Shown here: positions 22,086-33,789 of the stretch, in pieces
Layout of the letters: every line of letters starts with the position of its first letter
Numbering within the stretch: position 1 is the first letter of the stretch
NCBI GenBank assembly: GCA_024291935.2
Contig: CM044326.1
Location: 32,425,948-32,489,947, forward strand
Origin: Okapia johnstoni
Taxonomy: Eukaryota > Chordata > Mammalia > Artiodactyla > Giraffidae
DNA length: 64,000 bases
Reading direction: 5' to 3'
Translations under genes and position numbers: made by a program
Notes under the pieces: generated by a model
Seen by the model: only the letters and a program-made list of their open reading frames with translations
Database searches by the model: none
What the model was told of the DNA's origin: nothing

Positions 22086-22309
22086 TTGGCATAGCAAACC
22101 TCCGGGACCACGACACCTGTACTAATTCACAACGTTTTTGTGTTTGTGGTTTTTTTTTTTTAATCCTTGTGAGTATGGAATTCTCATCTCTCCTGTTTCC
22201 AACCATCTCTGGGGACCCAGTTCTGGTTGTCAGAACTTCCAAACAACCTTCTAAGAAATTCCTAGAGCTGCATAATCTCTACTTTCCAGATTCAAAGATT
22301 CTGGCAGAG
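22086..22309. other. Unclassified AT-moderate sequence
   Basis: Contains a T12 tract near 22150. No element recognised. Confidence 0.4.
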
Positions 22310-22425
22310 GATTGTTTTTTACTTTGTAGATCTGACTCACCTGAAAAGTCATAAAAGATTGGCATATCAGGTAAATGACACATCTCATGATTGGATTTAT
22401 TTGGAAAGAATATTGTTATTAGCTC
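22310..22425. promoter_or_regulatory. Candidate conserved noncoding island
   Basis: AT-rich 'gtcataaaagattggcatat', 'ggtaaatgacacatctcatg' and 'gaatattgttattagctctc'. Unique, without a repeat signature. Confidence 0.35.
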
Positions 22426-23689
22426 TCTGGTCCAGGGGCCTCCTCAAAGCTGCCCACTCCATGCCCACCCCTAAATTACCCTCTGTCACAGCCCAGGGTG
22501 CTATAGATGCTGGTCAGAATGTGGCAGGATCCAAATAAATGTTGGATAGATGGATGGATGGATGGGAGGAAGAGCTAGTGGGTGGATAGACACGTGGACA
22601 GATGGATAAGCATCTTCAGGACTGGCATCAGCCTCAGGCAGGGGCCGCTCTGAGGGGACCTTGGCCGCAGCAGCCGTGAGGCATGAGGTCCCAGGCCCCG
22701 TCATACCCCACAAGCTGAGGGTGAGCCTCACGGGTGCCACTCTCCCAAACTGGTTCAGGCCTTACATCCCTGAGCTGATGACAAGGAAGGGGCCATAGTG
22801 CCCAGCCTGGGGCATCACCAGGGTGCCCAGAAGCTAGAAGTCAACCCCATGCCATCCACATTGGCCATGCTTTGGGGTCTGAAATGTTACAATCCATCAT
22901 TCTCAGCATAACGCAACATCCCAACATCTCCAGTCTGGGAAAGCATACTGTCCTTCAGTCCCCAGGTCAAATGCCGTGCCCCTCACTCACACCCCCAAGT
23001 GTCCAGATCTCAACAGGCTCATCCGGGTGGGAACAAGGCCTGGGGTGGGTGCTGGGGCCATAAGCCTCTTCCAGACCACGTGGGAAAGCCCCGGGCCCCT
23101 GCACTGCAGGGCCTTTGGTCCTCACTTGGATGGCACCACCGGTAAGCCTGGACACAGCCCCGGCTCAGGTCCCCAAAGCTCAGCTATGTCCCAGCCAGGG
23201 AGAACAGTTAGAGCGATCTGAAGAAGTTTCTGTGACATGTGGAGTGACCAGCAGGAGGAAAACCAAGTGCGGAGGGAGCAGGGCAATGTTCCCGGAGGTC
23301 ACGTCCCCCACACTCCCCGCTGGGCCCGGGGTCGCCTGGCGCTGTGACCTGCCTGCCTCTGCCTCCGGGGAGGCCTGGACGGAGGGAAAGACCTCGGGCA
23401 CTCTGAGAGTTTCCCCAAAACAAAGCAGCCCTGTCTAGAGGGCTGTCCCCACCCTGGCCTGCAAGGGCCGTGCCCTGGGCCCTGGGACCTGTCAACACTC
23501 GACCCTGGACCGGGGCAAGGCCAGGGAGAAACGGCCTGCCAGCACCCTTCTGGAAACTTCCAAGGGCTGAGCTAATGCCAGGCCAGGAGTCAGGTCCTCC
23601 TTGCCTCCCCCGCCCACTCGGGGCATAGCAGGACGCGATGGCGCCATGTCTCCGCTTCAAGGGTCCGCTTCCCCTCAGAGGAGGGGCCG
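22426..23689. other. Mostly unique sequence with a GGAT tract
   Basis: No gene. A short (TGGA)n tract with a few mismatches lies at 22543-22567 after 'ccaaataaatgttggataga'. The rest is GC-rich with compositional open frames up to 150 codons. Confidence 0.45.
22543..22567. repeat. (TGGA)n microsatellite
   Basis: About six tetranucleotide units, GATA/GGAT-type. Confidence 0.85.
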
Positions 23690-23830
23690 TGAGCTAATCC
23701 ACCGGCAGCCAAGGATCAGTCATCGGCAAACGAGATTAAATGCCCTTGAAATGGAATTAAAATGACGTCAAGAAGCAGATCATCATTTTCTTAACAGGGC
23801 TGGACGAGCCTGCTTGCTGCTTTAACCCTC
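23690..23830. promoter_or_regulatory. Candidate conserved noncoding element with CRE
   Basis: Unique AT-rich island: 'cgagattaaatgcccttgaa', 'atggaattaaaatgacgtca', 'catcattttcttaacagggc'. A perfect TGACGTCA lies at 23763-23770 next to 'ggaattaaaa'. Flanks are GC-rich. Confidence 0.42.
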
Positions 23831-24654
23831 CCCTGGCCGTGTCTCAGTCCCCAGGAGTGAACGGCCCAGAGCCGGGGCTGCCGTGACCCCTCTGTGCCCC
23901 TGCCTCAGCCCAGGGGCCTCGGGGGACCACTGCCCAGGCCTGTCCTGTAGACACCCTCCCCGGCCTTGGAGCCCTTCAACAGCAGGTGGTTCTCGGGCGT
24001 CAAGTTTCCCTGGCAGGACTTGCAGCTGCAGGCTCAACCCTTCCTGGGGCTCCAGGAACGTGGGGAGGATGGAAGGAAGGAAGGGGCCTGGCCGTGCATC
24101 TGAGGGTCTTCCCCTGGCTCCCTGCTGTGCATATTCACTCATTTAGTCCAGATGGCTCCTTCCTGTACTCATTCATTCACTCATTTGGTCCGGATTCTTT
24201 TCCCTGTTAGCCCATCCCCACATGGCCTCCCCAGGGACCAGCAGGCACCACCCCCCCCAACCCCGCCACTGCTGTCTGTCTGCAGCCTGGGGTCCAGAAG
24301 CTTCATCCCCATTGACGCCTGCTGTCTTTCCATCTTAGTGAAAGAGAGAAGACAGAAAATGCTGGGCCTGGGGGCCCGGGGCAAGTGGACGCCAGCTCGA
24401 GGAATGACCTCCTCTCCGGGGCTCAACCACACAGATGGCCCCACTTCTGTAAGCCCACCGGGACTCAGAGGCTCCCCCAGAAGCTGAATGCAGTGAGCCC
24501 CTGCAGCACGCACCCGGCCCACACGCCCGGGCTGTGAGCGCGGCCAGGAAGAATCCCGCCAACGCCTAGCCGGGGCCCCTGCCCAGCCCCCGCCGTTCCA
24601 CCGGCACGTCCGTGTAAACCTCGCGGCTGGCCCGTCTTGTCAGGGAAGCACACT
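23831..24654. other. GC-rich unique sequence, no gene
   Basis: An imperfect direct duplication of 'cactcattTRgtcc' type occurs at 24136-24193, within TCAT-rich sequence. CpG density rises at about 24505-24640, just before the next AT-rich island. Confidence 0.45.
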
Positions 24655-24890
24655 ACCACTGGAAGCACGTTTCTCTCGGTGCGGCCCTGGTTATCAGAGC
24701 AGCTAAGACACTCTGCGAAGTGGCTGGAAGCCTTGCTTAATAATCTGCTTCTGGCCCTGATCGTTATTTCTCATTTTCGCTGGAACAATCGCTTGTCAGA
24801 CAGCGTGGTCTGTGTTCTGCCAATTCATCACGCGGGGCTGCCCCAAGCGCGACGCCGTCAATAGCTGTAAGTGGCGAGATTTACGAGACA
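24655..24890. promoter_or_regulatory. Candidate conserved noncoding element
   Basis: Unique 230-bp island with 'ggttatcagagcagctaag', 'gccttgcttaataatctgct', 'gatcgttatttctcattttc', 'gctggaacaatcgcttgtca' and 'gccaattcatcacgcggggc', ending 'agatttacgagacagg'. It retains CpGs and lacks repeat features. It resembles, in style, the island at 48.4 kb ('agatttacgaggcag'). Confidence 0.45.
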
Positions 24891-25523
24891 GGCCAGGACC
24901 ACATCCTGCTGGGCCAGTCATCAGCTGCCTGGTGCAGGGAGGCCCTGTCCCTTAGGACCCGGACCTCCAGAGGCTGGGTCTGCCCGTGTGAGGCTTTGAC
25001 ACATTGCCCTGTGCCACTCCCCTGCTGAGCCTGGCTCCGCCTGCTTCTGGGGTCCAGAAGTGACCACGGAGGCCTGGGAAGGACCCCTCTGGGTGCCCCT
25101 CACTATGCGTCGCCCAGTAGCAGGCTCTCTGCTCGCCCCCTTTCCCAAGACGGGGCCCCTCCCTCCCTCCCAGCACTGCCTGGGAGCCGTGAGCCCCCCT
25201 GACTCGGGGTGGGGGTCCACCCACCCCAGGGCCGTCTCAGACCAGCCCTCCTCCTCATCGCAGCCCTTGGGCTCCAGGGACAGCCTCTCCCGGAAGTTTG
25301 TTTGGACGACCTCCAAACCCCTGTCCCCGCCTGTCACCCCACCCCAGTACTATCAGGGGCAGGCACTCCACTAGCCGGTGTCCCTCACAGTCCAGTTTGG
25401 GAACCGGGCGCATCCCCACCTGTCGTGGACCTGGGAGGAAGCTGGGGGGAGTCACCTCCTGCACCCCAGACCCTACGTTTCCACTAGAGTAATCCTCGGC
25501 TCCGATTCAGAGCCCAGAGTTTG
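24891..25523. other. GC-rich unique sequence, no gene
   Basis: Open frames to 138 codons on both strands without domains. No repeats recognised. Confidence 0.45.
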
Positions 25524-25950
25524 TTACCTGTATTAGGGTTCCCCAGAGAAACAGAATCAATGCAATATGTGGATATATATATACATATTTTAAGAGATTT
25601 ATAATAAGGAACTGGCTTAACTTTGGAGGCAGAGAAGTCCCTTCGCCTGCAGTCAGGGAAGCCAGTGTTTCAGTTCAAGTTCGAAGGAGGAAGAAAAGCC
25701 GCCATCCCAGTCCAAAGGCAGCCAGGCAGGACGGACCTCCCCATACCTGGGGCACAGTCGGCCTCCTTGAGCTAGTCAGGCCTTCGACTGATTGGACAAG
25801 GCCCACCCACACTGGGCGGGGGCCCCCTGCTCTGCCCTGTCCATGAGCTAAACGGTCATCTCATCCAGACACGCCCAGATCACTAAGCAAACATCTGGGG
25901 ACCACGTGGCACAGTCGGATCGACACATAATTAACCGTATCGACACCACT
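25524..25950 (+). mobile_element. Ancient mammalian interspersed repeat, family not named
   Basis: Starts 'gtattagggttccccagaga', continues 'ttataataaggaactggctt' and 'cttcgactgattggacaagg', and ends 'cgacacataattaaccgtat'. This block order is a familiar old mammalian repeat, but I will not assign a family name without a library search. Confidence 0.6.
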
Positions 25951-26892
25951 CCTTCTGCCCCCAAAACATGCAGCTACATACGTCAGCTGCCCCCGCCCTG
26001 TCCCCCTGCAAGTAACACGTGTCCCTCCCAGTGGTATGTCCCGGGCACCCTAGTCAGAGCAGACTTTTCTTTAATGCTCCCCAGGACAACTGCAGGCTTT
26101 CTGGGGGAAGCGTGTGCACCCCTACTTTCCTCCCTCCAACCTCAGGTCAGCCCCTGGTGAGACACTGGGTGCTGGACGAAGCCAGAGCTCCCATCCCCCA
26201 CCCCTGCAGCATCCCAACCCCCCTGCAAATGCCCCACATGGCCTGGTGGCCACCGACTCAGCAGGGCTCTTCTGTAGCCTTCTCTGCTGACCCTCGTACC
26301 CCGCCCAGCTCTGGGGCACCAGGCAGGCTCTATCCAGGGACCTGCAGGGACTGGACATGGCTGAGGGGGCCCTTCTCGCAGGACCAGCATGCCCAGCTGC
26401 CCCGTGCCTCTCCTGGGACGCCAGGGCAGTTCGTGGTGCTCTGTGGGGATGCCTTTGCCTTAAAGGAGGGATTCCAGGAAGAGAGGGCTGAGACCCCAGG
26501 CTGGGAGGGAGCATGGCCAGGACCTTCCTCTGTCCCTCGGTGCCTGGAGCCCAGACAGTGACTGCAGGGGTAGCTGCCTGGCTTAGGGTCACCCAGGGAG
26601 GCGACAGTGGCCACTGCTCTCCAACAGCTGGCTTTGCCAGGTCCGCAGGAGGAACATGGGACCCTGCCGTGCCCAGCTGTTCTGTGAGCTGTTTAGAGGT
26701 AAGAAAATGGGGCTCAAGATTCAGGCCTGGGTCCTGGGCTTCTCGGACCTAACCACCGGGCCATCCAGTCCCAGAGGAGCCCCTTGCAAAAAGGGGGGCC
26801 TCAGAGCGACCTGCCCCCAGGCTGGGGTTTCCCATGCTCCAAGACCCATCCCAGCTCCCTCTCTGCTAAAAGCATCAACATAAAACACTGGT
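25951..26892. other. GC-rich unique sequence, no gene
   Basis: Open frames to 180 codons (26019-26561) are compositional. No clear repeats. Confidence 0.45.
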
Positions 26893-27045
26893 TCATTTTG
26901 TTTTTATTTTAATTGGAGGATAATTACTTTACAATATTGTGATGGCTTTTGCCATGCATCAACATGAATCGGCCATAGGTATATGTCCCCTCCCTCCTGA
27001 ACCCCCCATCTCTCTCCTCACCCCATCCCTACACCGGCTCATTTT
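26893..27045 (-). mobile_element. L1 LINE 3' UTR fragment
   Basis: Antisense copy of the same ruminant L1 3' end as at 92-238: 'aattggaggataattacttt', 'acaatattgtgatggctttt', 'catcaacatgaatcggccat'. Truncated after about 150 bp. Confidence 0.88.
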
Positions 27046-27214
27046 TCAAGGGAAAAAGCAGCATCAGACAATCCCCCCACCCCAGGCCCCATTCCCCTCC
27101 AAGCCTCGGGAAACTGAATCAGCAGCTCTGAGATGGAGCCTTCTCCCCGGAACCAGGCAACTGGGCAGTTTGGGGGTGAGGGGTCCGAGACACCCACCCC
27201 GCCCACCCCTGCTT
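27046..27214. other. Unclassified sequence
   Basis: C-rich unique spacer without recognisable elements. Confidence 0.35.
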
Positions 27215-27410
27215 GCAGGATTCCAGAAGTCGAAGTAATCATATCCCAGTCTCTTTCCATAAGGAAAACAAAAAAGAACACAGAACATTTTGAAACAGGA
27301 AGCCAAATATTTATTAAATGTTTCAGAATCCATCAAAAACCACAGATGCTGGCTAGAACAAAACCCCATTTTCAGAAAGAGACAGCAGATCATAGGAGAG
27401 GCTGTGGGAA
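27215..27410. other. AT-rich unique island, nature unclear
   Basis: Includes 'gccaaatatttattaaatgt' and 'ttcagaatccatcaaaaacc'. It could be a conserved element or a decayed repeat. No diagnostic repeat phrases seen. Confidence 0.3.
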
Positions 27411-28249
27411 TGTCAGATGCTTCTCCTGGGCCCCAACATCTGACGCCCCAGTTCCCCACCCTGGGGAAGGACAGGGAGATCCCTTCCCCTCTCAGCCTTC
27501 AGGGCCCCCTCCCAGCCCCAAGCGCGGGCCCCTCTCGGAGTGGCTCTGAGGAAACCCGTGTAGTGTCAATGTCTGTTGCCATTGCTCTTATTCTGTGCGT
27601 GACCAACTCCAGCGGGGTGGCTGGTGCGTCAGCCGGCCAGGCCACCCCTGCCTGCAGACGCAGAGAGCTGGGCTCACCCTCAAGGACCCTGAGCTGCCCC
27701 AGGACATTGGGCCACGGTGACAACATGGCACCCACGTCCTGGAGGCACCCAGCTAGGAGCTCCCCCTTCCGGGAGGTCCTGGGACCCCTGGGAAAGGGCG
27801 TGGCCACACCAAGGGCCTTGTGCCTGGGGGACAGGAGAGGCCAGGCCAGAAATCCCCCTGCCAGAGATTCCAGGGACATCCCAGCTTGTCAGGAAGGCTC
27901 TCCACAGAGCACCGGCGGCCTGGGTGGCATCTGGTTCACCCCTCAGAGAAGACTCCAGAAGTAGTGTGCCCTCTGCATGCTGGAGGGCATGAGGTGGGAA
28001 GGGTGAGGCTGCAGAGGGCGGCTGGGGCGCACCCTGGGCTCAGAACCCCCAGACCCCTCCCTGCCCCTCCCCACACCCTGTGTCCTTCTGTTCCTTCCTG
28101 CCCCCTCCTCTCAGGACCCATCACCCAAAGGATGCTCAAGGACCCCAAGCCCAGCAGCAGGAGGGCCCTTCATCCCATGGTGGGAGAGAGAACAGCCTTG
28201 TGACCGGCTCTGTAACACTCTGGGGTCCCTGACCCGTGCTGGGTGTGGA
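27411..28249. other. GC-rich unique sequence, no gene
   Basis: Open frame of 224 codons (27290-27964) has no domain. Nothing else recognised. Confidence 0.45.
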
Positions 28250-28390
28250 GGACAGTGCAGGGGGACAGGGCGGGGCCTGGAGAGAGTGGGGAGGGGTGGG
28301 GGGGGTTGCCCAGGGACAGGGCGGGCCAGGGGAGGGCGGGGCCTGGACAGACTGGGGCGGGGACAGGGCGGGGCATGGACAGAGCCGGCT
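28250..28390 (+). repeat. G-rich minisatellite, degenerate
   Basis: Irregular repeats around 'gggacagggcggggcctgga' (for example near 28262, 28315 and 28358), interspersed with G7 runs. Potential G-quadruplex region and GC-box-like GGGCGGGGC words. Confidence 0.75.
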
Positions 28391-28659
28391 CACAAAGTGC
28401 TCGGGAGGCACTGAGACTCCGTCCAGGTGCGTCCAGGTCAGGCAGGTAATGCCCGTCCCCAGCCAGCCAGGCTCTGCAGACAAGGAGGGAGGGCCCCCCT
28501 GGAGGATTCTGCCCAGACAGGGTTTTCAGGACATCCGCCACCATCTGGCACTGCCGTGGCCCAAGGGGTCCCTGCAGCAATGCCTGGAGGGTAGGATGAC
28601 CATGGGCCGAAGAGGCAGCTCGAAGCCGGGGTCTCTCCCGCACAGTCTGCCCGCATAAG
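28391..28659. other. GC-rich unique sequence
   Basis: A small direct repeat 'gtccaggtgcgtccaggtc' at 28421. No gene. Confidence 0.4.
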
Positions 28660-28745
28660 GAAGCCAAGCTCCGCGGGAACTGTTTATAAATGCTCTGGGT
28701 AAACACCAATTATCAGTAATTAAAACAGCGGGCTATTAGGGAGCC
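28660..28745. promoter_or_regulatory. Candidate conserved noncoding island
   Basis: Contains 'aactgtttataaatgctctg', 'aaacaccaattatcagtaat' and TAATTA at 28717, then 'gggctattaggg'. Short but sharply bounded and unique. Confidence 0.42.
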
Positions 28746-29694
28746 TCAGGAGGCTGGATGCCGTTTAGGAAAGAAGTGATGTGTGTGCAGACAGAGTGGT
28801 CCATGGTCAGCCGCAGGCACACCAGCCACCCCAGGCAGAGGGGCCATGGGGCTGTCCCAGGGCCACTTCAAAGAGGGGGTGGCCGGGCTCCAAGGCACTA
28901 CAGAGTGGCCGTCAGGACCTACAGCACACCCCCTAACTATCTTGCGATGAAAAGAGCGGCGGGCTTGCAGGAGCCCCTCAGTGTGGCAGCGCATCTGCCC
29001 CCCCCCACCCCCAGAGCAAAGAGGGCGGAGGCCAGGCTTCTCCAGGGTCTGTGGATGCCTGGGTGCCACGTGTGCAGGGCCCCTATCCCCGAGGCCCCTG
29101 AGTCTCCAGCCCCCTTCTGCCTCCTGCCCTGGGCTGCACACCTGCCTCTCAGGGAGGCCCGGCAGCCCCTCCCCTGACCCTCCAAAACTCCAGCCCCCAC
29201 CCACGCAGGCCGTCAGCCGGACGTCTCCCCAAACATGACTCAACCTGGAAGACCCCTGTCCTGCCTGTAGCCCCAGGACCACCTCCTCCCAAGTGGCCCA
29301 AACCTGCTCACACACCCCACAACCCGCCAGACAGAGCAACCACAGCTCATGCACTGGGCTAGGAACCGGGAATCAGTGAGAACAAATGGGCGTCTGGGCA
29401 GAAAGACGGGCAAAGAGCTCAGAGTGGCAATTCACCAGAGAAGGACAAATGAGCACAAAGTGTGGAAAACACAATCGCGTCTAGCCAGACAGGCCCCAGA
29501 ACGAGAAGCAATCGCCCACGAAGCTGCGGCAAAGAGGAAGAAGGCGGAGACCCCGCACTGGCCGCTGCCTGGGGGAGGGCGCGGGCGAGAGGGCAGGGAG
29601 CCCTGCTCTGGGGGCTCGTGTGTGCCTTGGGGCCCTAGTCCTACTTCCAAGGATGCAGGTGTGGGGGAGCTCTGAGACAGAGGTTCGAGGAGGC
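28746..29694. other. GC-rich then A-rich unique sequence, no gene
   Basis: A C10 tract near 28999. The A/G-rich part at 29350-29545 gives a lysine/arginine-rich 108-codon frame and faintly recalls old L1 sequence. I cannot confirm either. Confidence 0.4.
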
Positions 29695-30110
29695 GTCATT
29701 CATCCACTTAACCAGCATTTCTGGCGCACTGCTGTCTGTGTGAACAGCACGCAGGGGTAAGACACCCGGGGACCAGAGTTCCAGTGGGGAGCAAAAGAAA
29801 CATAGCGAGGGTGAGAAGAGCTATGAAGACAAAAACAGGGCTGGAGGAACGGGACCTGACCTGGTTAGGGTAGGACAAGGTGTGCGTCTGGACAGCCTGC
29901 GGTCAGGAGGATGCTCTGATGAAATGATAACTGACCAGAGACCCCAGCAAAGTGATGGATCAATTATGACAGTATTCGGTGGGGGGGGGGGGGGCTGGAG
30001 GGGGACACACCAGCATTCCTGGGATGTGCAAAGGTCCTGAGGTGGGAATTTGGTTGGGGCATCTAGGGAAGCAGTGCCAGGAGGAGGTGGCTGAGGTGGG
30101 AGAGGCTGGG
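29695..30110 (+). mobile_element. Ancient mammalian repeat with poly-G interruption
   Basis: Begins 'cattcatccacttaaccagc' and ends 'gtgcaaaggtcctgaggtgg', with 'agttccagtggggagc' between, as in a widespread old mammalian repeat. A G14-16 tract near 29979 lies inside it. Family not assigned. Confidence 0.5.
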
Positions 30111-30529
30111 ACCTGTGCTTGAGGAGGTGGCAGAGGACAGCTGTCATAGCTGGGGAGGCCTGGCGGCACCAGAGACAGCCACCCAGGGACAGGTGGTCAC
30201 ATCAGCGGAGCGTCTAAATAATAGGCATTACTGTTTGCGGCAGATACTTGTTCTCAATAAAAGATCACGATATGAAAAACAGTGTGTGGGACTCGATCTC
30301 AATCGAGTGCACGGAAAACACCCCCAAACCTCCGACACCGAGCATTCACGGCGGGCGTCCCCAGGATGGGGTAACAAAGGCGATGCCTTGTCCTTGAGCA
30401 TGTTTGGAATTTCCAAATTTTGTAAAATCCGTGCTGCCTCACAATACCTCTGTGAGGACCGTTCCCAGCCTGGGGGCCGAGAGGTGGCCTAGGAGGCCGT
30501 CAGACCCGCAAACCCAGCGTGGCCCCGGG
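30111..30529. other. Unique or decayed-repeat sequence
   Basis: Contains 'gaacatgtttggaatttcc'-like L1-flavoured words near 30400 and a palindrome 'gatctcaatcgag' near 30293. No gene. Confidence 0.35.
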
Positions 30530-30610
30530 GCCGCATCACAGTTTAGTGATTTAATCCTCTCCAGTTTAGTTTGTTAATTATGCAAATAACTTGTGGAAAT
30601 TCAAACTGCA
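30530..30610. promoter_or_regulatory. Candidate conserved noncoding element with octamer
   Basis: TAATTA (30575-30580) overlaps a perfect POU-factor octamer ATGCAAAT (30580-30587), giving a composite homeodomain/POU word. 'agtgatttaatcc' precedes it. GC-rich flanks and no repeat signature. Confidence 0.48.
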
Positions 30611-32111
30611 CAGGCACAGGGGTCAGTCTGAGTGACCTCCTCCCGTTCGAGTGGGCTCCCCAGGATGACCGCCATTCTCTATTGGGTGCGTGTTGTTCCA
30701 GAACATTCTCTATGTGCTGGCATGTCCATGGTGGGGGGGGATGGCAGGGTGTGCGGCCTGGCCACACTCTGCACAAACGGGTGGTGCCCTCCTCCCGTCC
30801 CAGTCACCTGCCCATGGGTGTCCCTAAGGAGCAGACTACCCCCCCAAGAGGCCGCGGCCCCCCTTCCAGCTGCACATCCTGCCTCATGCCCTGCTTCTCT
30901 GCAGCTGGAGTGCCATTTCCAGGGGCTCCCAACACTTCCCCTTCCCTCCATGGGCAGAAGTGAGGCCCTCGGCCTGGCAGAGCCCAAGCTGGAAGGACCT
31001 GGTGCCCCAAGTCACCACACGGGAGACAGTGGCCCCCTTCCCGGGAAGCTCCTCTGAAACCATCCCACCAGCAGCGATGCCGTGACGCACACAGGCGCCT
31101 CCGTGTCTGTCTAGGAGATGCCCTCTGCTCCCCTGACAGCCCCTGCCCTTGCGTCTCCCTCACACACTGGCCACAGACCCCGAGGCAACAGCAGCCTTCC
31201 TCCAGGGCCCACCCCGTAGTCCTGCCCCGGGCTGGGTCTCCAGTGGTCTGGGGACAGAGAGAGGGGGCCAGCCCACCCCTCCAGGACGCCTGTAGTGAAG
31301 AACAGCCCTTCCAAGCATGTCACTTCTCTGCTCCCACCCCCTCGTGTCTGGACAGTTTGGTCGAATGAGGAACATCCAAGCCTCCCATCCTGGAGACAAA
31401 GACACGGGCTGGGCCTGACTGGCACTGATGCCCGTGCACCCGACATGGGCCACCAGCCTCAGGAAGCCCGGCCTCCGTGCTGAGATGGGATCAGACTACA
31501 GCTTGCAGGCTCGGCCGGCACGCGCCATCTCTTATCCAAGACAGAGCCCGAGCTGCTGGCCAATGGGGGACGTTATCGGCTGGACCGCGGGGCCCAGGTG
31601 AGCCGCGGACACTGGCCATCGCTCACGTCCCCACCAAGGCCTCCGGAACTGCAGAGCAGCCTGGGCTCCCAGGCTCCTGGGTTCAGGAGACGCTGGGTTC
31701 TCCTGCCTCTCGACGTGACCAGCTGCCCTCACACCCGGGTGACTGGCAGGTGCATCACGCCTGTGAGTGGGTGAAGCTAAGGGCCAGGTGTCAACTGACC
31801 CAGGACCACCCCCAACTCCACCGTGGCCCCCGGCTTCTCAGGAGCGCCCAGGAGATGGCCCTTCAGCCCCTGGCTGTCCTCCTGTCCTGCTTGGGAGGTT
31901 CCTGCAGCCTGAGTCCCCGGCAGGGACATGGCCAGGCGGGGACTCCTCATGTCCTGTGGCCGCAGAGCAAAGGGCCCTGGGGCCCACATCTCTGAGCACC
32001 CATGTCCTGTCCATAAATCGGGCCGAGGTGCCTGAGCGGTTAGGGCTCATGGCCCCCAGGACACAGGCGCTGTGACCTGCAGTCAGGGGACAGGTCCCAG
32101 CTTCCAAGGCA
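30611..32111. other. GC-rich unique sequence, no gene
   Basis: About 1.5 kb without identifiable repeats. Open frames up to 172 codons are compositional and overlapped on the opposite strand. Confidence 0.5.
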
Positions 32112-32265
32112 CTTGGGGAGCCCATGCTCTGTGCCAGGCAGGTGACCAGTTCACTGCACCCTCCCCCATGGCCCATCGAGGCTGTGGCCACTGTAACCCA
32201 TTCTGCAGGTGAGGAAACTGAGGCCCACAGCCAACAGAGGAAAGAGCCAGGACCAAGCTCGCGTC
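32112..32265 (-). mobile_element. MIR SINE, diverged
   Basis: Antisense MIR: 'tgctctgtgccaggcaggtg', 'gtaacccattctgcaggtga', 'ggaaactgaggcccacagcc'. The head end is not recognisable. Confidence 0.72.
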
Positions 32266-32924
32266 CAGGTCCAGCGGGCGGGGCCTACCCTTCTGATGCT
32301 AAAGCGGTTTCCCCAAAGGCACCCCCCGAACCCTGCGCCACATTCCGCTGGGACCCACATGAAGGGGGCTGTTCTCAGCCCCTCGGTGGCAGGCACACAG
32401 CCTGGCCCAGTCCAGAGGGTAACCAGGGCCGACACGGGCGAACGCAGGCATTCCCACCTCGGACCCCTCCTCCCAGGAGGTCTCCCCAGGCAGGGGAAGA
32501 GGGCTGCACAGAGCCACATGCAGTTAGCACAGCAGAGGCATATGAGGGTACAGTGAATGCCAACCAGGCCAGGAGCACACTTCTCAGCCCAGTGGGGGTA
32601 AGCCCCTGCCCCTTCTTGGGTGAGCCCAGCCCTTCTCCAGCTCCAGGGTGGGGGGGTCTACCTCCATCCCAGCCCATCAGGCAGGACACTGCGGCCTCAG
32701 CCGTAGCACCTGCCCACAGGCTAGCGAAGCCCACCCTTGCCCACACAGACCTCGGTCTCACTCTGAACGAGGCACCTGCCCGCTCCCCCGCCATGAAGCC
32801 CCCGTGCATTCCTGGGGCCCCCGCAGCCACCACAACCAACAGCCCAGCCCGTCAGCCCCTGCCCCACTCATTAGGACCCTCCCCGCCCCTGGCCAGCGAG
32901 GTGGCCACGTGAGCGACCTGCCCG
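32266..32924. other. GC-rich unique sequence, no gene
   Basis: Open frame of 262 codons (32124-32912) is Pro/Ala/Ser-rich, and minus-strand frames overlap it. No domain. Confidence 0.5.
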
Positions 32925-33135
32925 GTGGAAGCCCACGGAAGGCCCTCCTCAGGCCTCTGGGCCCCCGCCCGGCGAGCCGCCCGCAGACCAGCGGCACGCA
33001 CACGGGCGTCCCGCACCCGGGGAAGCCGAGTGGAGCAAATGAGATGGGAATTTTATGCTTCTTTTATTGCGTGGCTCTGCAGATAGCTTTTTTAATTAGC
33101 TTCCCACTCATCACCTTTGGCAACACTAAACAACT
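32925..33135. promoter_or_regulatory. Candidate conserved element with CpG-rich shoulder
   Basis: A CpG-dense shoulder (32925-33015, for example 'ccgcccggcgagccgcccgc') abuts an AT-rich core 'gggaattttatgcttctttt', 'attgcgtggctctgcagata', 'gcttttttaattagcttccc' with TAATTA at 33093. Same layout as the pairs at 21.0-21.8 and 24.5-24.9 kb. Confidence 0.47.
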
Positions 33136-33789
33136 CACCAGCCCCCCGACCCGCCATCCCAGCCTGGTGGGCCGAGCGCATCCCCCCTGGCGGCTCAGCC
33201 GGGACACTGGGTCACAGCGGCACAGTCTCGGAAGCAGAGGCCCCATGCGGGACACCAGGCGACTGGTCCTTGAGGCAAGCACGCCTGTCTTCCTGTCATC
33301 CCAGCTGCGTTCCTGCCGAGGACCTCCACGGGCATGCTGCGTGCCCGGGGGATGTCTCCCAACCTCCCTGGGCCCTGTGGGAGCCCTCCTGCCGGCCTGC
33401 CCTCATCACCGTGGTCTCGGGGGGCAGTAGACCTCCCAACCCTCCATCCTCAATCCAGACCTGTCCCCCCAGGGACCTCCACTGTCCTCCCTGGACCCCC
33501 ATCCTTTCTGGCTCTGCTCTGCCGGGCACCACCAGAGCATTCAGCAAGGTCTGGGGCTGGACACCCCGCCCCCCTCCTGTGTCCCCACCAGGTGGGCACA
33601 GGGTCCGAGTCACCTGGGCACCCACCCTCCCACCAGTACCAGGCAGGCTCCCCAGCCCAGTGACCACCCATGCACAGAGAGAGCCAGGTTCCGTTCCCCA
33701 GCCCCCGCACAGTCCTGGGGGAAGCACAGCGCTGGCCTTCCTGGAGCAGAGCTGGGGACCAAAAGCTGCAAAGCCAAGCCCACTTGTGC
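33136..33789. other. GC-rich unique sequence, no gene
   Basis: Low-complexity open frames only. Confidence 0.45.

Noticed and set aside
29349..29675. 108-codon basic open frame
   Set aside because: Lysine/arginine-rich because the DNA is A/G-rich; no start context, domain or splice support. Possibly old L1-derived.
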